This document shows positions 18,396 to 27,335 of a stretch of 64,000 nt of DNA, piece after piece; positions within the stretch are counted from its first letter, which is position 1, and each line of letters opens with the position of its first letter. The stretch is from Gammaproteobacteria bacterium. GTDB lineage: Bacteria > Pseudomonadota > Gammaproteobacteria > SZUA-152. The stretch is from contig JAKIUN010000004.1 in NCBI GenBank assembly GCA_021647505.1, positions 37,118 through 101,117 on the forward strand, read 5' to 3'. The notes below the pieces were generated by a model. That model did no database searches. It was given only the letters and a program-made list of their open reading frames with translations, and was not told where the DNA came from. The position numbers and the translations under genes are program-made.

Positions 18396-19310
18396 CTACC
18401 TTGCTACGTTTGGCTGTAAAAACCCACCAATGACATGGCTTGCCAAGCATCGTCTTAGCTCATCATCCATAACCCAACCACAATCACCATTACGTTGCGT
18501 TGAACAGCTTGCGCTATGGTAACAAGCGTACTCGGGCCGCCATTCACAGGTTGTAGTTACGTCAGTGTCCGCACATATCTGCCCAGAACACCCTGTTGGA
18601 AAGCACATTTTTTGTTTCGTACTTTCAACCTTTAGATAAAACTGGCTCGCGGTAATACCCTGCGCTGAACCACCTGAACCCGTCACCTCAATAAAGCGGC
18701 CTGCCATCATGAGTCCATCTCCTGAATTAGCAGCTTCCCGTGCTAGCGTGAGCTGTTCATCGTCTGTCTCAATCTCGCTTAAATCGTAGTCTGCCAAGCT
18801 TTTTACAACATACTTATTGAGAATTTCTCCGTCATAGCTTGGGCAGGGGTCTATGATACAATGTATGCCGTTATCACTAACATTAACAAATATACCACTG
18901 GGCGGCTGATCAGAGGCACTCAACCAAGCGTTGTCGATTATCAGCAAACCATAGTCAACAATACCTGCTAACCTCCCCTGGATGAGAATTCTCGATTCTC
19001 TCATTGCCTGGCGAATTTCAGTAATCTGGATATCCGACAGACCAACAATATTAATTCTCTCCGCACCAACATAACACTCTTCTTTTACACTGCCATCGGG
19101 GCATTGAGATACGTCACGATTAACTGCTTTGACGAACCAACCACCACAAATGGGTGCAACACATTTTCTAAAGTCTGGCTTGATCGTAAAATAAGTAATA
19201 CCCAATGGAGATACCATCGGTGCAGGCTTAACATTTAAACCATCATTAACTGCATGAGCGGCAAAACTACTTAGAAAAAGAATAACAAATATTAATTTTG
19301 ATTTCCTCAC
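18396..19310 (-). CDS. Exported cysteine-rich protein (DUF6748-like)
   Basis: The protein has 304 residues with a signal peptide ending 'SFAAHA'. The first part resembles DUF6748 ('YFTIKPDFRKCVAPICGGWF'). The last ~60 residues form a dense cysteine cluster ('CFPTGCSGQICAD', 'CEWRPEYACYHSA', 'CGWVMDDELRRCL'), like the eight-cysteine-cluster domain of exported bacterial proteins. All cysteines are likely in disulphides, so it is probably extracytoplasmic. The function is unknown. It is a lone gene between repeats and remnants, with AT-rich DNA around its start. Confidence 0.65.
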   Translation of the reverse strand: MRKSKLIFVILFLSSFAAHAVNDGLNVKPAPMVSPLGITYFTIKPDFRKCVAPICGGWFVKAVNRDVSQCPDGSVKEECYVGAERINIVGLSDIQITEIRQAMRESRILIQGRLAGIVDYGLLIIDNAWLSASDQPPSGIFVNVSDNGIHCIIDPCPSYDGEILNKYVVKSLADYDLSEIETDDEQLTLAREAANSGDGLMMAGRFIEVTGSGGSAQGITASQFYLKVESTKQKMCFPTGCSGQICADTDVTTTCEWRPEYACYHSASCSTQRNGDCGWVMDDELRRCLASHVIGGFLQPNVAR

Positions 19311-19825
19311 TGTTCTCTCCTTAATAAATAAATTTTACGCTGTAAGGAAATATTGTAGTATCGCTGATAGTGATGTAAACCACTCCCTTTTACGGGAGAG
19401 TCCGGATCAAGCCCGGGAAAACCATTGACAAATAAGAGTAATGCAACTCAAAAAAAATCTCTATATAGCCCTTAAACGCCCCACCTATCCTATGAAATAC
19501 CCACTTTAAGGATGTGTTTTGCAGCAAAGTAAAATTGCCGCGCTTCGTCTGACATATTGCCCAGCGCCGATGTTTTGGAGTTCGCTGCAAAGTACGCCTC
19601 ACCCCAAAGCCGCACAAATTGACTCCACCCTCGAGGAGGGTGAGGCAGAGGTAGAAGTCTCTGTCCTGCCAGGGGGCAAAGAACACCCGTTAATGCTGAG
19701 GTCTTTAGAGAGAGAGAAAGAGTAGCAACGAGCTACGTGGATAACGTTCAAATGATGGCATAAAAGGTAACACCTGCATTCCTGAGAACCTGCTGGGGTC
19801 TCCCCATAGCCAAGACAGAATCCGT
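19311..19825. other. Gene-free region
   Basis: About 515 bp. The ORF on the minus strand at 19390–19686 has no signal, no ribosome site and an amino-acid composition unlike a folded protein, so I do not call it. No clear repeat or RNA could be assigned. Confidence 0.4.
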
Positions 19826-20821
19826 TTAGCGCGCAAAACCCAGAATCACCGCCCTCAGCTCATCCTCCAGCGTGCGGTCAATGAGCTGCATCAGTCGCGG
19901 CTGCAACAATGCCTTTTCCTGCGCCGACACCTTCAGCGGCCAGCTAGCCGTGCCACGTACATTGTCACCACGATCCACCAGCTTCAATTCAAGGTTACCG
20001 CGCAGCCAGTACCAACTCTCACGCTGCGCCGCCGGCCCGGCAGAAAAACGGGTCTGCAACGTATAGAGCGCCTCTTCCTCGGAGCCGGTCATGAAGCCGG
20101 CCGCCGTCAGGCCGCCCGCCACCACCGAAGCTAAGGTGCCGTCATCGGCCTGCACGCGGATCTTCAGGCGTGATTGCAAATCCAACAACTCACCTTGCAA
20201 ATTGGCCAACTTCCACTTCGGTGACACACCCTGCCCACCCCGGCCCACCACTCGCAGTACGCGCTGCAATTCGCTGCGCTGCCGCTGTTTATCAACGGCG
20301 CGCTGGGCGGAGGCAATCTTCTGCAACAGATCGTCCGTCTGTCGGGCACGTTCGATGGCCACGCGGGTCTGATCATCGAGGAGGGACATCTCATCGCGCA
20401 GACGACGCGCGGTCTCGGCCCGGTTAAGGCTCACCAGTACATGGATATCACCACTTTGCGGATTCTGCCAGGTGTCCGCTACCCGAGCGCCACGAATCAC
20501 CTGCCGGGTGGAGGTCACGATGTCGCGCCCGGCGGCCTCACTGAATGTCTCAACCACCTCACCATCCTGTGTCTGGCGCTGGGCGCTGACCGTATCCCGG
20601 CTTTCCGCCACCACCTGTACTTCGATGTTCTTGGCCAGATCCGCACGGGCGCGATCCGTCGCCATATCACGTAACGATGCCTGACCACGACCGACCAGGT
20701 ATTGCGAAACCGGAAACTGGCTGCTCTTGCCGCTAATCCAGTCCGGTTGCGAGTCGGATCCGTCACCTGTCGATGCGCAGGCCGTCATCAGGCTCATTAG
20801 TGCCAGCAATACTATTCTCAT
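19826..20821 (-). CDS. LPP20-like lipoprotein
   Basis: The protein has 331 residues. The ATG at 20821 overlaps the upstream stop as ATGA and gives a lipoprotein signal with lipobox 'MTAC'. Residues ~25–140 form an LPP20/FlgO-type domain ('YLVGRGQASLRDMATDRARADLAKNI'). The rest is helical with a beta-rich C-terminus. It is the last of four lipoprotein genes in one operon and a distant paralogue of the first. LPP20-domain proteins are usually found at the outer membrane. The function here is unknown. Confidence 0.72.
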   Translation of the reverse strand: MRIVLLALMSLMTACASTGDGSDSQPDWISGKSSQFPVSQYLVGRGQASLRDMATDRARADLAKNIEVQVVAESRDTVSAQRQTQDGEVVETFSEAAGRDIVTSTRQVIRGARVADTWQNPQSGDIHVLVSLNRAETARRLRDEMSLLDDQTRVAIERARQTDDLLQKIASAQRAVDKQRQRSELQRVLRVVGRGGQGVSPKWKLANLQGELLDLQSRLKIRVQADDGTLASVVAGGLTAAGFMTGSEEEALYTLQTRFSAGPAAQRESWYWLRGNLELKLVDRGDNVRGTASWPLKVSAQEKALLQPRLMQLIDRTLEDELRAVILGFAR

Positions 20822-22131
20822 GATCCTTTTCCTCCCCGGGTATGTGGTGAAATCCAGCGCCACGTCAAGTAGACCTTTTTGCCCGCCTCGATGGCCACCC
20901 CGGTAAATTGCTTCTGCGCCAATACCTGGCCGCCGTGTCCCAGCAGCTGCACTGAAACCTCATGCCGCCCCGGCGGCAGAAACCGGCGCGCCAGATAGAT
21001 ACGTTGTGGCAGGGTGGACCAACTGCGGGTATCGGCCTGCTCACTGAGCATACCGGCAACATTGAGTAGCAGGCCCAATCCCTGATCACGCTCGCCGGCC
21101 TCCCTGACAGCCCGATACTTCACCACCGCTCGCGCCAGCGCACGAGCGGTGATCACAGGCATCTGTGCTTGTAGGGTTTTTACAGCAATGACGTCGATGT
21201 CTTCCACCAGATCGGCAGCCACCATTTCATCGTCCGCCAACAGGCGCACCTCACCGACCGGCTGGGCCCTTGTCTCATAGCGTGGCAAGGCGACGCGCAC
21301 CATCACACCCGCCTCGGGCGCTAAAATGGACATGGCTTCCTCGCGCTTGCGGGACGCCAGTCCGGTGCCGATGACCAGTACCACCTCTCCCTTCTCTTGC
21401 AAAGCCGCTAATGAGGGCCACTGCTCAATGGCAAAGGCTTTGCGGTACTCGCGCAGCTCCTCCTTGAGGCCCAGGTGCCCGGCCATACGCAAAAGCGCCA
21501 AACCCAGGGAGTGCGGCGGTTTCACTCCCAGGTGTTTGCGGTATTTCTGATAGTCCTGGTAAGCCCTGCGGTAGGCAATCATGGCGTCACTCCATTCACC
21601 TTGCTGCTCGAAGACAAGACCACTCAGATAGCGGGCGAAGGCATCTTCCGTCTGCGTATCACCTTGGCCATCGGCCTGTAGGCTCAGCAACACGTCCAGC
21701 TGCAATACCTCGACCCGCGCCTCGTCAGGCATGTCCATCTGGAGATAATTCAGCGCTGCATAGACATGCAGCAGGGCGCGTTCGAAATCACTGCCGATAT
21801 AGCTCTGCAGGGTATCATTGACGGTCAGCGCAATGGCCTGCTCTCTGACACTAATGGCATCCAGCTCGTCGATCAGTCGCTTGGCCTGCTCCAGTGTCTC
21901 ATTGCTCTGTCGGTACTCACCCTGCATACGCAGCAGCATGGCACGGTTCAGCAGATACAGCACCTCGTCACGCTGGCCGTTGCCCCGGTTCTTTTCCAGC
22001 ACCTGCAAGGCAGTTGAGGGATTCCCCGCGACCAGCTGTGCTTCGATGGCATCGAAACGCTGGCTGTAGCCGGCACACCCGGAAAGCAGCAGGGCCGCGC
22101 CCAGACACAGCCAGCCTCTGGCCCGTTTCAA
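20818..22131 (-). CDS. TPR-containing lipoprotein (COG3014 type)
   Basis: The protein has 437 residues with lipobox 'LSGC' after a short signal peptide. The N-terminal half is helical with tetratricopeptide-like repeats (for example 'LLNRAMLLRMQGEYRQSNET'). The C-terminal half is beta-rich. The arrangement matches COG3014 proteins, which are often next to LpoB and LPP20 genes. It is coupled to the next gene by an ATGA overlap and lies 10 bp after lpoB. It may be a scaffold for the neighbouring lipoproteins, but this is inference from context. Confidence 0.7.
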   Translation of the reverse strand: MKRARGWLCLGAALLLSGCAGYSQRFDAIEAQLVAGNPSTALQVLEKNRGNGQRDEVLYLLNRAMLLRMQGEYRQSNETLEQAKRLIDELDAISVREQAIALTVNDTLQSYIGSDFERALLHVYAALNYLQMDMPDEARVEVLQLDVLLSLQADGQGDTQTEDAFARYLSGLVFEQQGEWSDAMIAYRRAYQDYQKYRKHLGVKPPHSLGLALLRMAGHLGLKEELREYRKAFAIEQWPSLAALQEKGEVVLVIGTGLASRKREEAMSILAPEAGVMVRVALPRYETRAQPVGEVRLLADDEMVAADLVEDIDVIAVKTLQAQMPVITARALARAVVKYRAVREAGERDQGLGLLLNVAGMLSEQADTRSWSTLPQRIYLARRFLPPGRHEVSVQLLGHGGQVLAQKQFTGVAIEAGKKVYLTWRWISPHTRGGKGS

Positions 22132-22141
22132 AAATAAATAG

Positions 22142-22747
22142 TCAGAAACGCAGTGAACGCTTATCGACGAACTTCTTGATCTTTTTCTGTCCCACCCAGA
22201 CCTTGCGATTATCCGCCATGCTGATCAGGGTGAGATCAACCTGGTAAAACTTTACCTGTTTCTTACCCTCGGCATCGATGATGGTATTGATGGTGCCCTT
22301 AAGCATGAAGTCGGCGCCGGCCTCCTCCCCCATGACGTTACGGGTGCCCTCGCTGGAGTGCAGATCCTGATCCTTGCGCTCACCACGCACTTCGCCACGC
22401 TCCGTACTCGACGCCACCACCTCGACATTGCCGGAATTGATCAGTGCACGCTCCATGTCGGCGACGAAGGTATTGACGTTGATATGCTCATGGCTGAGGT
22501 TGCGCACCTCGCCAACGATCACCACCGGCGGCTCACCACCGTGACTGCGGGTGTAGCGGTTGATCCAGGGACGCGATAATACGTCACGGATCATCTCTTC
22601 CGAGACCAGCCGTGAGTCGGTGTCGTTCCAGTTACCGCTCAGGTCGCGAACCTCTTCGCTATCGATACGCTCCACCTTGGTCGCGCAGGCGCTCAGGGCC
22701 ACGGCCAGCAACAGTACCCACAGGGTTTTCATACGCTTCGACAACAT
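22142..22747 (-). CDS. lpoB: LpoB-like penicillin-binding protein activator
   Basis: The protein has 201 residues with a lipoprotein signal ending 'LSAC'. The folded domain has 'GEVRNLSHEHINVNTFVADMERALINSGNVEV' (core: 'HINVNTFVADMERALI'), 'GADFMLKGTI' and 'VDLTLISMADNRKVW', matching LpoB/COG3417. In E. coli, LpoB reaches from the outer membrane to activate PBP1b. AGGAGG lies about 10 bases before the ATG at 22747. It is the second gene of a four-lipoprotein operon, so it may be a specialised paralogue rather than the housekeeping LpoB; I cannot tell which. Confidence 0.78.
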   Translation of the reverse strand: MLSKRMKTLWVLLLAVALSACATKVERIDSEEVRDLSGNWNDTDSRLVSEEMIRDVLSRPWINRYTRSHGGEPPVVIVGEVRNLSHEHINVNTFVADMERALINSGNVEVVASSTERGEVRGERKDQDLHSSEGTRNVMGEEAGADFMLKGTINTIIDAEGKKQVKFYQVDLTLISMADNRKVWVGQKKIKKFVDKRSLRF

Positions 22748-22751
22748 CCCT

Positions 22752-23324
22752 TTACTCCTCCTGCTTGGTGGCAATACGGTCAAAAATCTTGCCGCCACGG
22801 GTATCGAGATAGTCTTTCAGGCCCGAATTCATGGCCTCAACGCCTTCCAGGGTCTTCTTCACCTGATTCATATCCAGTTCGGCAATGGCATAGACCGTGT
22901 CCATTTTCTTATCACGCCAGTGGCCGATGATGCGCACACCGGTGAGGTTGATCTTGGTGATATTGTCGATCTGGCGTGACACGCTCTGCTCGGTGAAGCC
23001 CGCCTCATCGGCCTTGCCACTGGCGATATAGTCACGCGAGACGATCTCCATGTAGGACGACAGAATACGCGCAACCTCGGCACGGGCACGATTGTCGGCG
23101 GTGGAGGTCTGCAGCGAGAAATCACCCAGCGGTGGTGCCAAGCCCACGCCGTGGAACAGACGGCCATCCTTGGTCTTAAGGATATTGGTGCCCTCATTGA
23201 CCCAGTCCGGCGCCCCTTTGATGCCGAGATCACTCTCGACCGTGGTCTTGCTGGAACAGGCCGCCAGCAGGGCCAGCAAAACCAGCAGGGCAAAACCCCG
23301 CGACCATTGAATACGTGCGTCCAT
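22752..23324 (-). CDS. LPP20 family lipoprotein
   Basis: The protein has 190 residues with a lipoprotein signal and lipobox 'LAAC'. It has the LPP20 pattern 'FHGVGLAP...ADNRARAEVARILSSYM' and 'VYAIAELDMNQVKK'. It is the first gene of the lipoprotein operon, 4 bp before lpoB. It shares the domain, but not the length, of the last gene of the operon. Confidence 0.75.
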   Translation of the reverse strand: MDARIQWSRGFALLVLLALLAACSSKTTVESDLGIKGAPDWVNEGTNILKTKDGRLFHGVGLAPPLGDFSLQTSTADNRARAEVARILSSYMEIVSRDYIASGKADEAGFTEQSVSRQIDNITKINLTGVRIIGHWRDKKMDTVYAIAELDMNQVKKTLEGVEAMNSGLKDYLDTRGGKIFDRIATKQEE

Positions 23325-23411
23325 ACCAACCTCCGAGCAGAAAAACTGTTCACAATAACCGGCAATAACAAATGATTGACAAGATTACGCTGGCAACCCG
23401 CCTGCTGCAAC

Positions 23412-23443
23412 GAAAAAGGCCGCCATGTCGAAACATGGCGGCC
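23412..23443 (-). terminator. Rho-independent terminator after the Sel1 gene
   Basis: On the minus strand an 11-bp perfect stem (GGCCGCCATGT with ACATGGCGGCC) and a 4-base loop are followed by TTTTTC. It sits 29 bp past the Sel1 gene stop, and separates that gene from the lipoprotein operon. Confidence 0.88.
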
Positions 23444-23471
23444 GGAAAACATTATCACTGGTGATATGTGG

Positions 23472-23840
23472 TTACTGATTCAGGCGGGCTTCCCAGTACT
23501 GCGCCAGCTGACTATCCTGCGGCAGACCGAACCAACCCTTGTCATAGGCTGCGGAAAGAAACTCCTGCGCATACTGACTACCGTTATCGGCCGCCCGGTG
23601 ATACCAGCCCACCGCGCGCGCCTCATCGGCCGCCACACCCAGTCCCTTGTGATAGATCAGCGCCATGTTGAATTGCGCATTGGCGTCACCGCTCTCCGCC
23701 AGCGGCTGCCATTTGGCCACGGCTGTCACATAATCACCGGCCTCTGCCGCCAGGAAACCCTCATTGTAATCCTGTGCCTGCAGCGATCCCCCCATAGTGG
23801 CCAGAGCCATTGATGCGGCCAGTAAAATACCCTTCTTCAT
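23472..23840 (-). CDS. Exported Sel1-repeat protein
   Basis: The protein has 122 residues with a signal peptide ending 'GSLQA'. About three Sel1-type helical repeats follow ('GDANAQFNMALIYHKGLGV', then 'AVGWYHRAADNGSQYAQEF'). The inner ATG at 23840 gives a normal signal peptide; the longer ORF start at 23876 does not. Sel1 proteins bind other proteins in the periplasm, but the partner is unknown. A strong terminator follows. Confidence 0.78.
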   Translation of the reverse strand: MKKGILLAASMALATMGGSLQAQDYNEGFLAAEAGDYVTAVAKWQPLAESGDANAQFNMALIYHKGLGVAADEARAVGWYHRAADNGSQYAQEFLSAAYDKGWFGLPQDSQLAQYWEARLNQ

Positions 23841-23915
23841 TCGTCGGTTTCCCCGTGAGTGGTTGTGATTACTCACGGTTATCGGCGCAAACAGCGGACT
23901 ATTTCGTGATGCCGT

Positions 23916-24491
23916 TCACGGTTTTTCACCCCCCCACATCCAGCGCCGCAGGGCCGGTGCCGCACCTACCGCCCTTGCCGCCAACGCACCCAGCAGCAGG
24001 CCGAAACCAGCACCTGCCAATACCTGGCCGGAATAATGCACACCGAGATAAACCCGCGATAGGGCCACCAGCACAGCTATCCCACCCAGCACCAACCCCC
24101 AGCGCCAAGAGCGCAAAACCATACCGAGAAAGGCCGCGGTGAGAAAAAAATTGAGGGCGTGGTTGGAAGGCATACCGGTGGGCTTGAAGGCGCAGCCGAC
24201 ACGGAAGGGCTCCATCACCAGACGCACCCGTTCCGACAGCTCAGCACAGGGTCGCAGTTGGCCGAACAGGTGTTTGAGGCCGTTGCCGATGGCGTCACCC
24301 AGCAACACACAGACGATCAGCAACAACCACAGGCGCAGCCCGGCACGTCCCTCGCGGCGCCACAGGAGCCACAGGATCAGCACCAGCAGCGGCAGGGAAA
24401 AGGTCTTCTTTTGAGAGATCCAGCCAAAAAAGACGTCCAGCACCGGACTGGCCCAGCCCTGGTTGACGGCCAATAGCAGGTCGAGACCCAT
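23916..24491 (-). CDS. PAP2-family membrane phosphatase
   Basis: The protein has 191 residues with five or six membrane helices. The three PAP2 motifs are visible: K73..R80-P81, 'PSNH' at 108–111, and S145-R146...H152. The usual acid at His+4 is Gln156 instead of Asp ('HYSGQVLAG'), so the charge relay to the nucleophilic His is altered and activity is uncertain. PAP2 proteins remove phosphate from undecaprenyl diphosphate, lipid A or phosphatidate. It lies 6 bp after hldE in an LPS-core operon, which points to a lipid or LPS substrate. Confidence 0.82.
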   Translation of the reverse strand: MGLDLLLAVNQGWASPVLDVFFGWISQKKTFSLPLLVLILWLLWRREGRAGLRLWLLLIVCVLLGDAIGNGLKHLFGQLRPCAELSERVRLVMEPFRVGCAFKPTGMPSNHALNFFLTAAFLGMVLRSWRWGLVLGGIAVLVALSRVYLGVHYSGQVLAGAGFGLLLGALAARAVGAAPALRRWMWGGEKP

Positions 24492-24497
24492 CCCCGT

Positions 24498-25910
24498 TCA
24501 GCCGTCGCCGCGGATGGTGTCGACGATGCGCGAGGTTGAATGTCCGTCGAGAAAGGGCAGGATGCGCACCTCGCCGGCACAGGCGCCGCCGGCCACCTGC
24601 TCGGGCCGGTAGTCACCGCCCTTCACCAGGATGTCCGGACGCACGGCGCAGATGAGCCGCTCCGGGGTGTCCTCGCCGAACGGCACCACCCAGTCCACCA
24701 CCGACAGTCCGGCCAACACCGCCATGCGTTGCGCCAGCGGCACCACCGGCCGTTCGGGCCCCTTGAGGCGCGCCACCGAGGCGTCATCGTTGACCGCCAC
24801 GATGAGCCGATCGCCGAGACGTGCGGCCTGTTCCAGATAGGCCACGTGGCCGGCGTGCAGAATGTCGAAGCAGCCATTGGTCATGACGATGCTCTCACCA
24901 TGGGCGCGCGCCTCGGCGACCATAGCCAGCAAGCCTGGTTCGTCCAGCACCCCGCGATGGGAGGCATCGAAGCCGACCAGGGCGCGGCGCAGCTCGTCCA
25001 CCGACACAGTGGCGGTACCCAGCTTGCCCACCACGATGCCGGCGGCCATATTGGCCAGACGCACCGCGTTGGGCAGGGCAAGCCCGGCGGCGAGTCCGGC
25101 GGCGACGGTGGCGATCACTGTGTCACCGGCACCGGTGACATCGTACACCTCGCGTGCCTGCGCCGGGATCGTCAGGGGCGCCTCACCGCGTTGTAGCAAG
25201 ATCATGCCCTGCTCGCTGCGAGTAACCAGCAGGGCCGCGATATCATGGGTCTGCATCAAGGCCTCGCCACGCGCCACCAGGGTGGCCTCGTCGGCACAAT
25301 GTCCCACCGCGGCCTCGAACTCGCCCAGGTTGGGTGTCAACAGACTGGCGCCGCCATAGGCGGAAAAATCGGTCTGCTTGGGATCCACCAATACCGGTTT
25401 GCCCGCCGCGCGGGCCTGTTCGATGAGGTGGGTGCAGGGCAGCAGGGCACCCTTGCCGTAATCGGAGAGCACCACCACATCCGCCGCCGTCAATGCCTCG
25501 GCGAAGCCCTCGCTCAGCTGCTCACCGCCGGGTTGCGGCCGCGCGGCCTCGAAGTCGAGACGGATCAGCTGCTGATGGCGACTGAGTACCCGCAGCTTGG
25601 TGATGGTCGCCATGTCGGTAGGGTGCAGCTTGGGAGTGATGCCTTCCCAGCCGCTCAGCAAGGTCTCCAGAGCCGCACCCGCTTCGTCCTCGCCCACCAG
25701 GCCCAACACCGCAGCCTGGCCACCCAGGGCGGCGATGCCCAAAGCCACATTGCCGGCGCCGCCGGGACGTTCCTCGACCTCCACCACCCGCACCACCGGC
25801 ACCGGCGCCTCGGGTGAAATACGCGAGGTGTCGCCGGACCAGTAGCGGTCGAGAAGGACGTCGCCCGCCACCAGGACACGGGCCGAAGAAAAATCAGGCA
25901 GTTGAAACAT
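24498..25910 (-). CDS. hldE: Bifunctional heptose-7-phosphate kinase/heptose-1-phosphate adenylyltransferase HldE
   Basis: The protein has 470 residues. Residues 1–~315 form a PfkB-type sugar kinase ('VAGDVLLDRYWSGDTSRISP' and the ATP motif 'DVTGAGDTVIATVAAG'). Residues ~340–470 form a nucleotidyltransferase with 'TNGCFDILHAGHVAYLEQA' (HxGH) and 'KGGDY'. It makes ADP-heptose for the LPS inner core. The ORF to 26006 extends too far; the start at 25910 is the family start 'MFQLPDFSSARVLVAGD'. A glycosyltransferase precedes it and a PAP2 protein follows. Confidence 0.97.
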   Translation of the reverse strand: MFQLPDFSSARVLVAGDVLLDRYWSGDTSRISPEAPVPVVRVVEVEERPGGAGNVALGIAALGGQAAVLGLVGEDEAGAALETLLSGWEGITPKLHPTDMATITKLRVLSRHQQLIRLDFEAARPQPGGEQLSEGFAEALTAADVVVLSDYGKGALLPCTHLIEQARAAGKPVLVDPKQTDFSAYGGASLLTPNLGEFEAAVGHCADEATLVARGEALMQTHDIAALLVTRSEQGMILLQRGEAPLTIPAQAREVYDVTGAGDTVIATVAAGLAAGLALPNAVRLANMAAGIVVGKLGTATVSVDELRRALVGFDASHRGVLDEPGLLAMVAEARAHGESIVMTNGCFDILHAGHVAYLEQAARLGDRLIVAVNDDASVARLKGPERPVVPLAQRMAVLAGLSVVDWVVPFGEDTPERLICAVRPDILVKGGDYRPEQVAGGACAGEVRILPFLDGHSTSRIVDTIRGDG

Positions 25911-25977
25911 GGCTTCCCAAGGATCGGTAAGAAAAGTAAGGTGCGGTGAAAAAATCCGCATGCTATCACAGAGCGAC

Positions 25978-27048
25978 TCAGCGCAGGTGACGCAACAGCT
26001 CGTCATACAGGGAAAGATAGCTCTCTACCACCGCAGCACGGCCATATTGACCGTCCGCCACCGCGCGCCCGGCGGCGGCGATCTGGCGCTGTGCCGACTC
26101 ATCCGCCAGCAAGGCCTGCAGAACCTCAGCCATGCGCGGTGGCTCCTCGCAGGGCACCAGCACGCCGCTCTCATCCGGGGTAATCAGCTCCAGGGCGCCG
26201 TGGCTGGCAGTGGAGAGCACCGGCCGGCCATGGCTCCAGGCTTCGAGGATGACGTTGCCCAGAGGCTCGTGACGCGAAGGGCAAACAAACACCTCGGCCA
26301 GCTGGTAGACGAGCGCCGGGTCACGCTGCCAGCCGGCCCAATGCACGCGGGATCCCAGGCCAAGAGTGCGGGTCTGCTTGCGCAGGGGCTCGCTGAGGGG
26401 GCCGTCACCGGCGATGAGTAGGTGCAGGGGCCGTCCCTCCAGCTCAGCGGGCAGGCGGGCGAAGGCCTCCAGCAGATCCTGAAAACCCTTCTTCTCCACC
26501 AGCCGGCCGACGCCAGAGATCACTCGCGCATCGGCGGGGATGCCGAAGCGCTCCCGGGCGGCGTCCAGCTCGGCCTCGGCCAGGGGCGGCGCGAGATCAA
26601 CGAAGTTGTGGATATGAAATACCCGATCGGCGGGAAAGCCACCCTCGCGCAGGTAATCGCAGATAGCGGTGGTATTGCCCACCCAGGCCTCGGCGTGGTG
26701 ATAGCCATCCAGCTTGTAGAAACCGCCCAGACGGGCGATATGCACTGGGCCACGTCCCTTTAGGCGGGTCAGGCGCATGGCGCGGCCCATGTAGGTTTGC
26801 ACGATGTCAGGCCGTCGTTCGCGCACCAGTCGACGGATGGCCCAGCGCGAGGGCAGATCCAGCACGTTGCGCAGAGGCACCCCGTGGTGCTCGATTTCCG
26901 GCCTCAGTTCCGGCATCACCATGCCGCCGGGACGGCTCACGGCGGCCACTGGCTGGCCGGCCTCGTGCAGGGCGTGCACCAAGCGCACGAAAAAGCGCTC
27001 GGCACCGCCAAAACCGCCACTGCCGATGATGTGTAGGCTGGAGATCAT
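25978..27048 (-). CDS. GT4-type glycosyltransferase, likely LPS core
   Basis: The protein has 356 residues with a GT-B fold. The N-terminus has 'GSGGFGGAERFFVRLVHAL'. The C-terminal nucleotide-sugar site has 'EVFVCPSRHEPLGNVILEAW' (E-x7-E). Members of this group add core sugars to LPS. The position 67 bp in front of hldE supports that role. The sugar donor cannot be read from the sequence. Confidence 0.88.
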   Translation of the reverse strand: MISSLHIIGSGGFGGAERFFVRLVHALHEAGQPVAAVSRPGGMVMPELRPEIEHHGVPLRNVLDLPSRWAIRRLVRERRPDIVQTYMGRAMRLTRLKGRGPVHIARLGGFYKLDGYHHAEAWVGNTTAICDYLREGGFPADRVFHIHNFVDLAPPLAEAELDAARERFGIPADARVISGVGRLVEKKGFQDLLEAFARLPAELEGRPLHLLIAGDGPLSEPLRKQTRTLGLGSRVHWAGWQRDPALVYQLAEVFVCPSRHEPLGNVILEAWSHGRPVLSTASHGALELITPDESGVLVPCEEPPRMAEVLQALLADESAQRQIAAAGRAVADGQYGRAAVVESYLSLYDELLRHLR

Positions 27049-27151
27049 GGTGTCATCCGTTCCTTCATCATTCGGGAATAAAAAAACTCAAAACGCAAAG
27101 GGCACAAAGAAAAAATCATTGTGGAATATGCTCGGTCAAAGGATGGCTGGC

Positions 27152-27298
27152 CAATGCCATTAAGTTAAGCCTGAGATCCTGCTTGTTGTAGGTTGGTGGT
27201 GAGCCTGCGAACCCCAACGAAGCCAACAATGTTAGGGTTCCTTCGTCACTGCCAACCTACAAAACAGTCGTGATTTTGTTAACTTATGGTGGCATTGC
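27152..27298. mobile_element. MITE-like element, copy 1
   Basis: The element has terminal repeats CAATGCCATTAAGTTAAGCC (left) and, inverted, CAATGCCACCATAAGTTAAC (right). They enclose an inner palindrome GTAGGTTGGTGGTGAG... facing ...CACTGCCAACCTAC. It has no ORF. The ends recall those of IS4-type elements. A second copy in the same orientation lies at 30409–30542, so the Ig-repeat gene is bracketed by two copies. Confidence 0.75.
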
Positions 27299-27335
27299 CT
27301 ACCAACCCTCTCCGGGCTGGTGATGTAACAAGCCG

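Noticed and set aside
19390-19686. 98-residue minus-strand ORF
   Set aside because: No ribosome site, no signal peptide and no recognisable motif; lies in a gene-free spacer.
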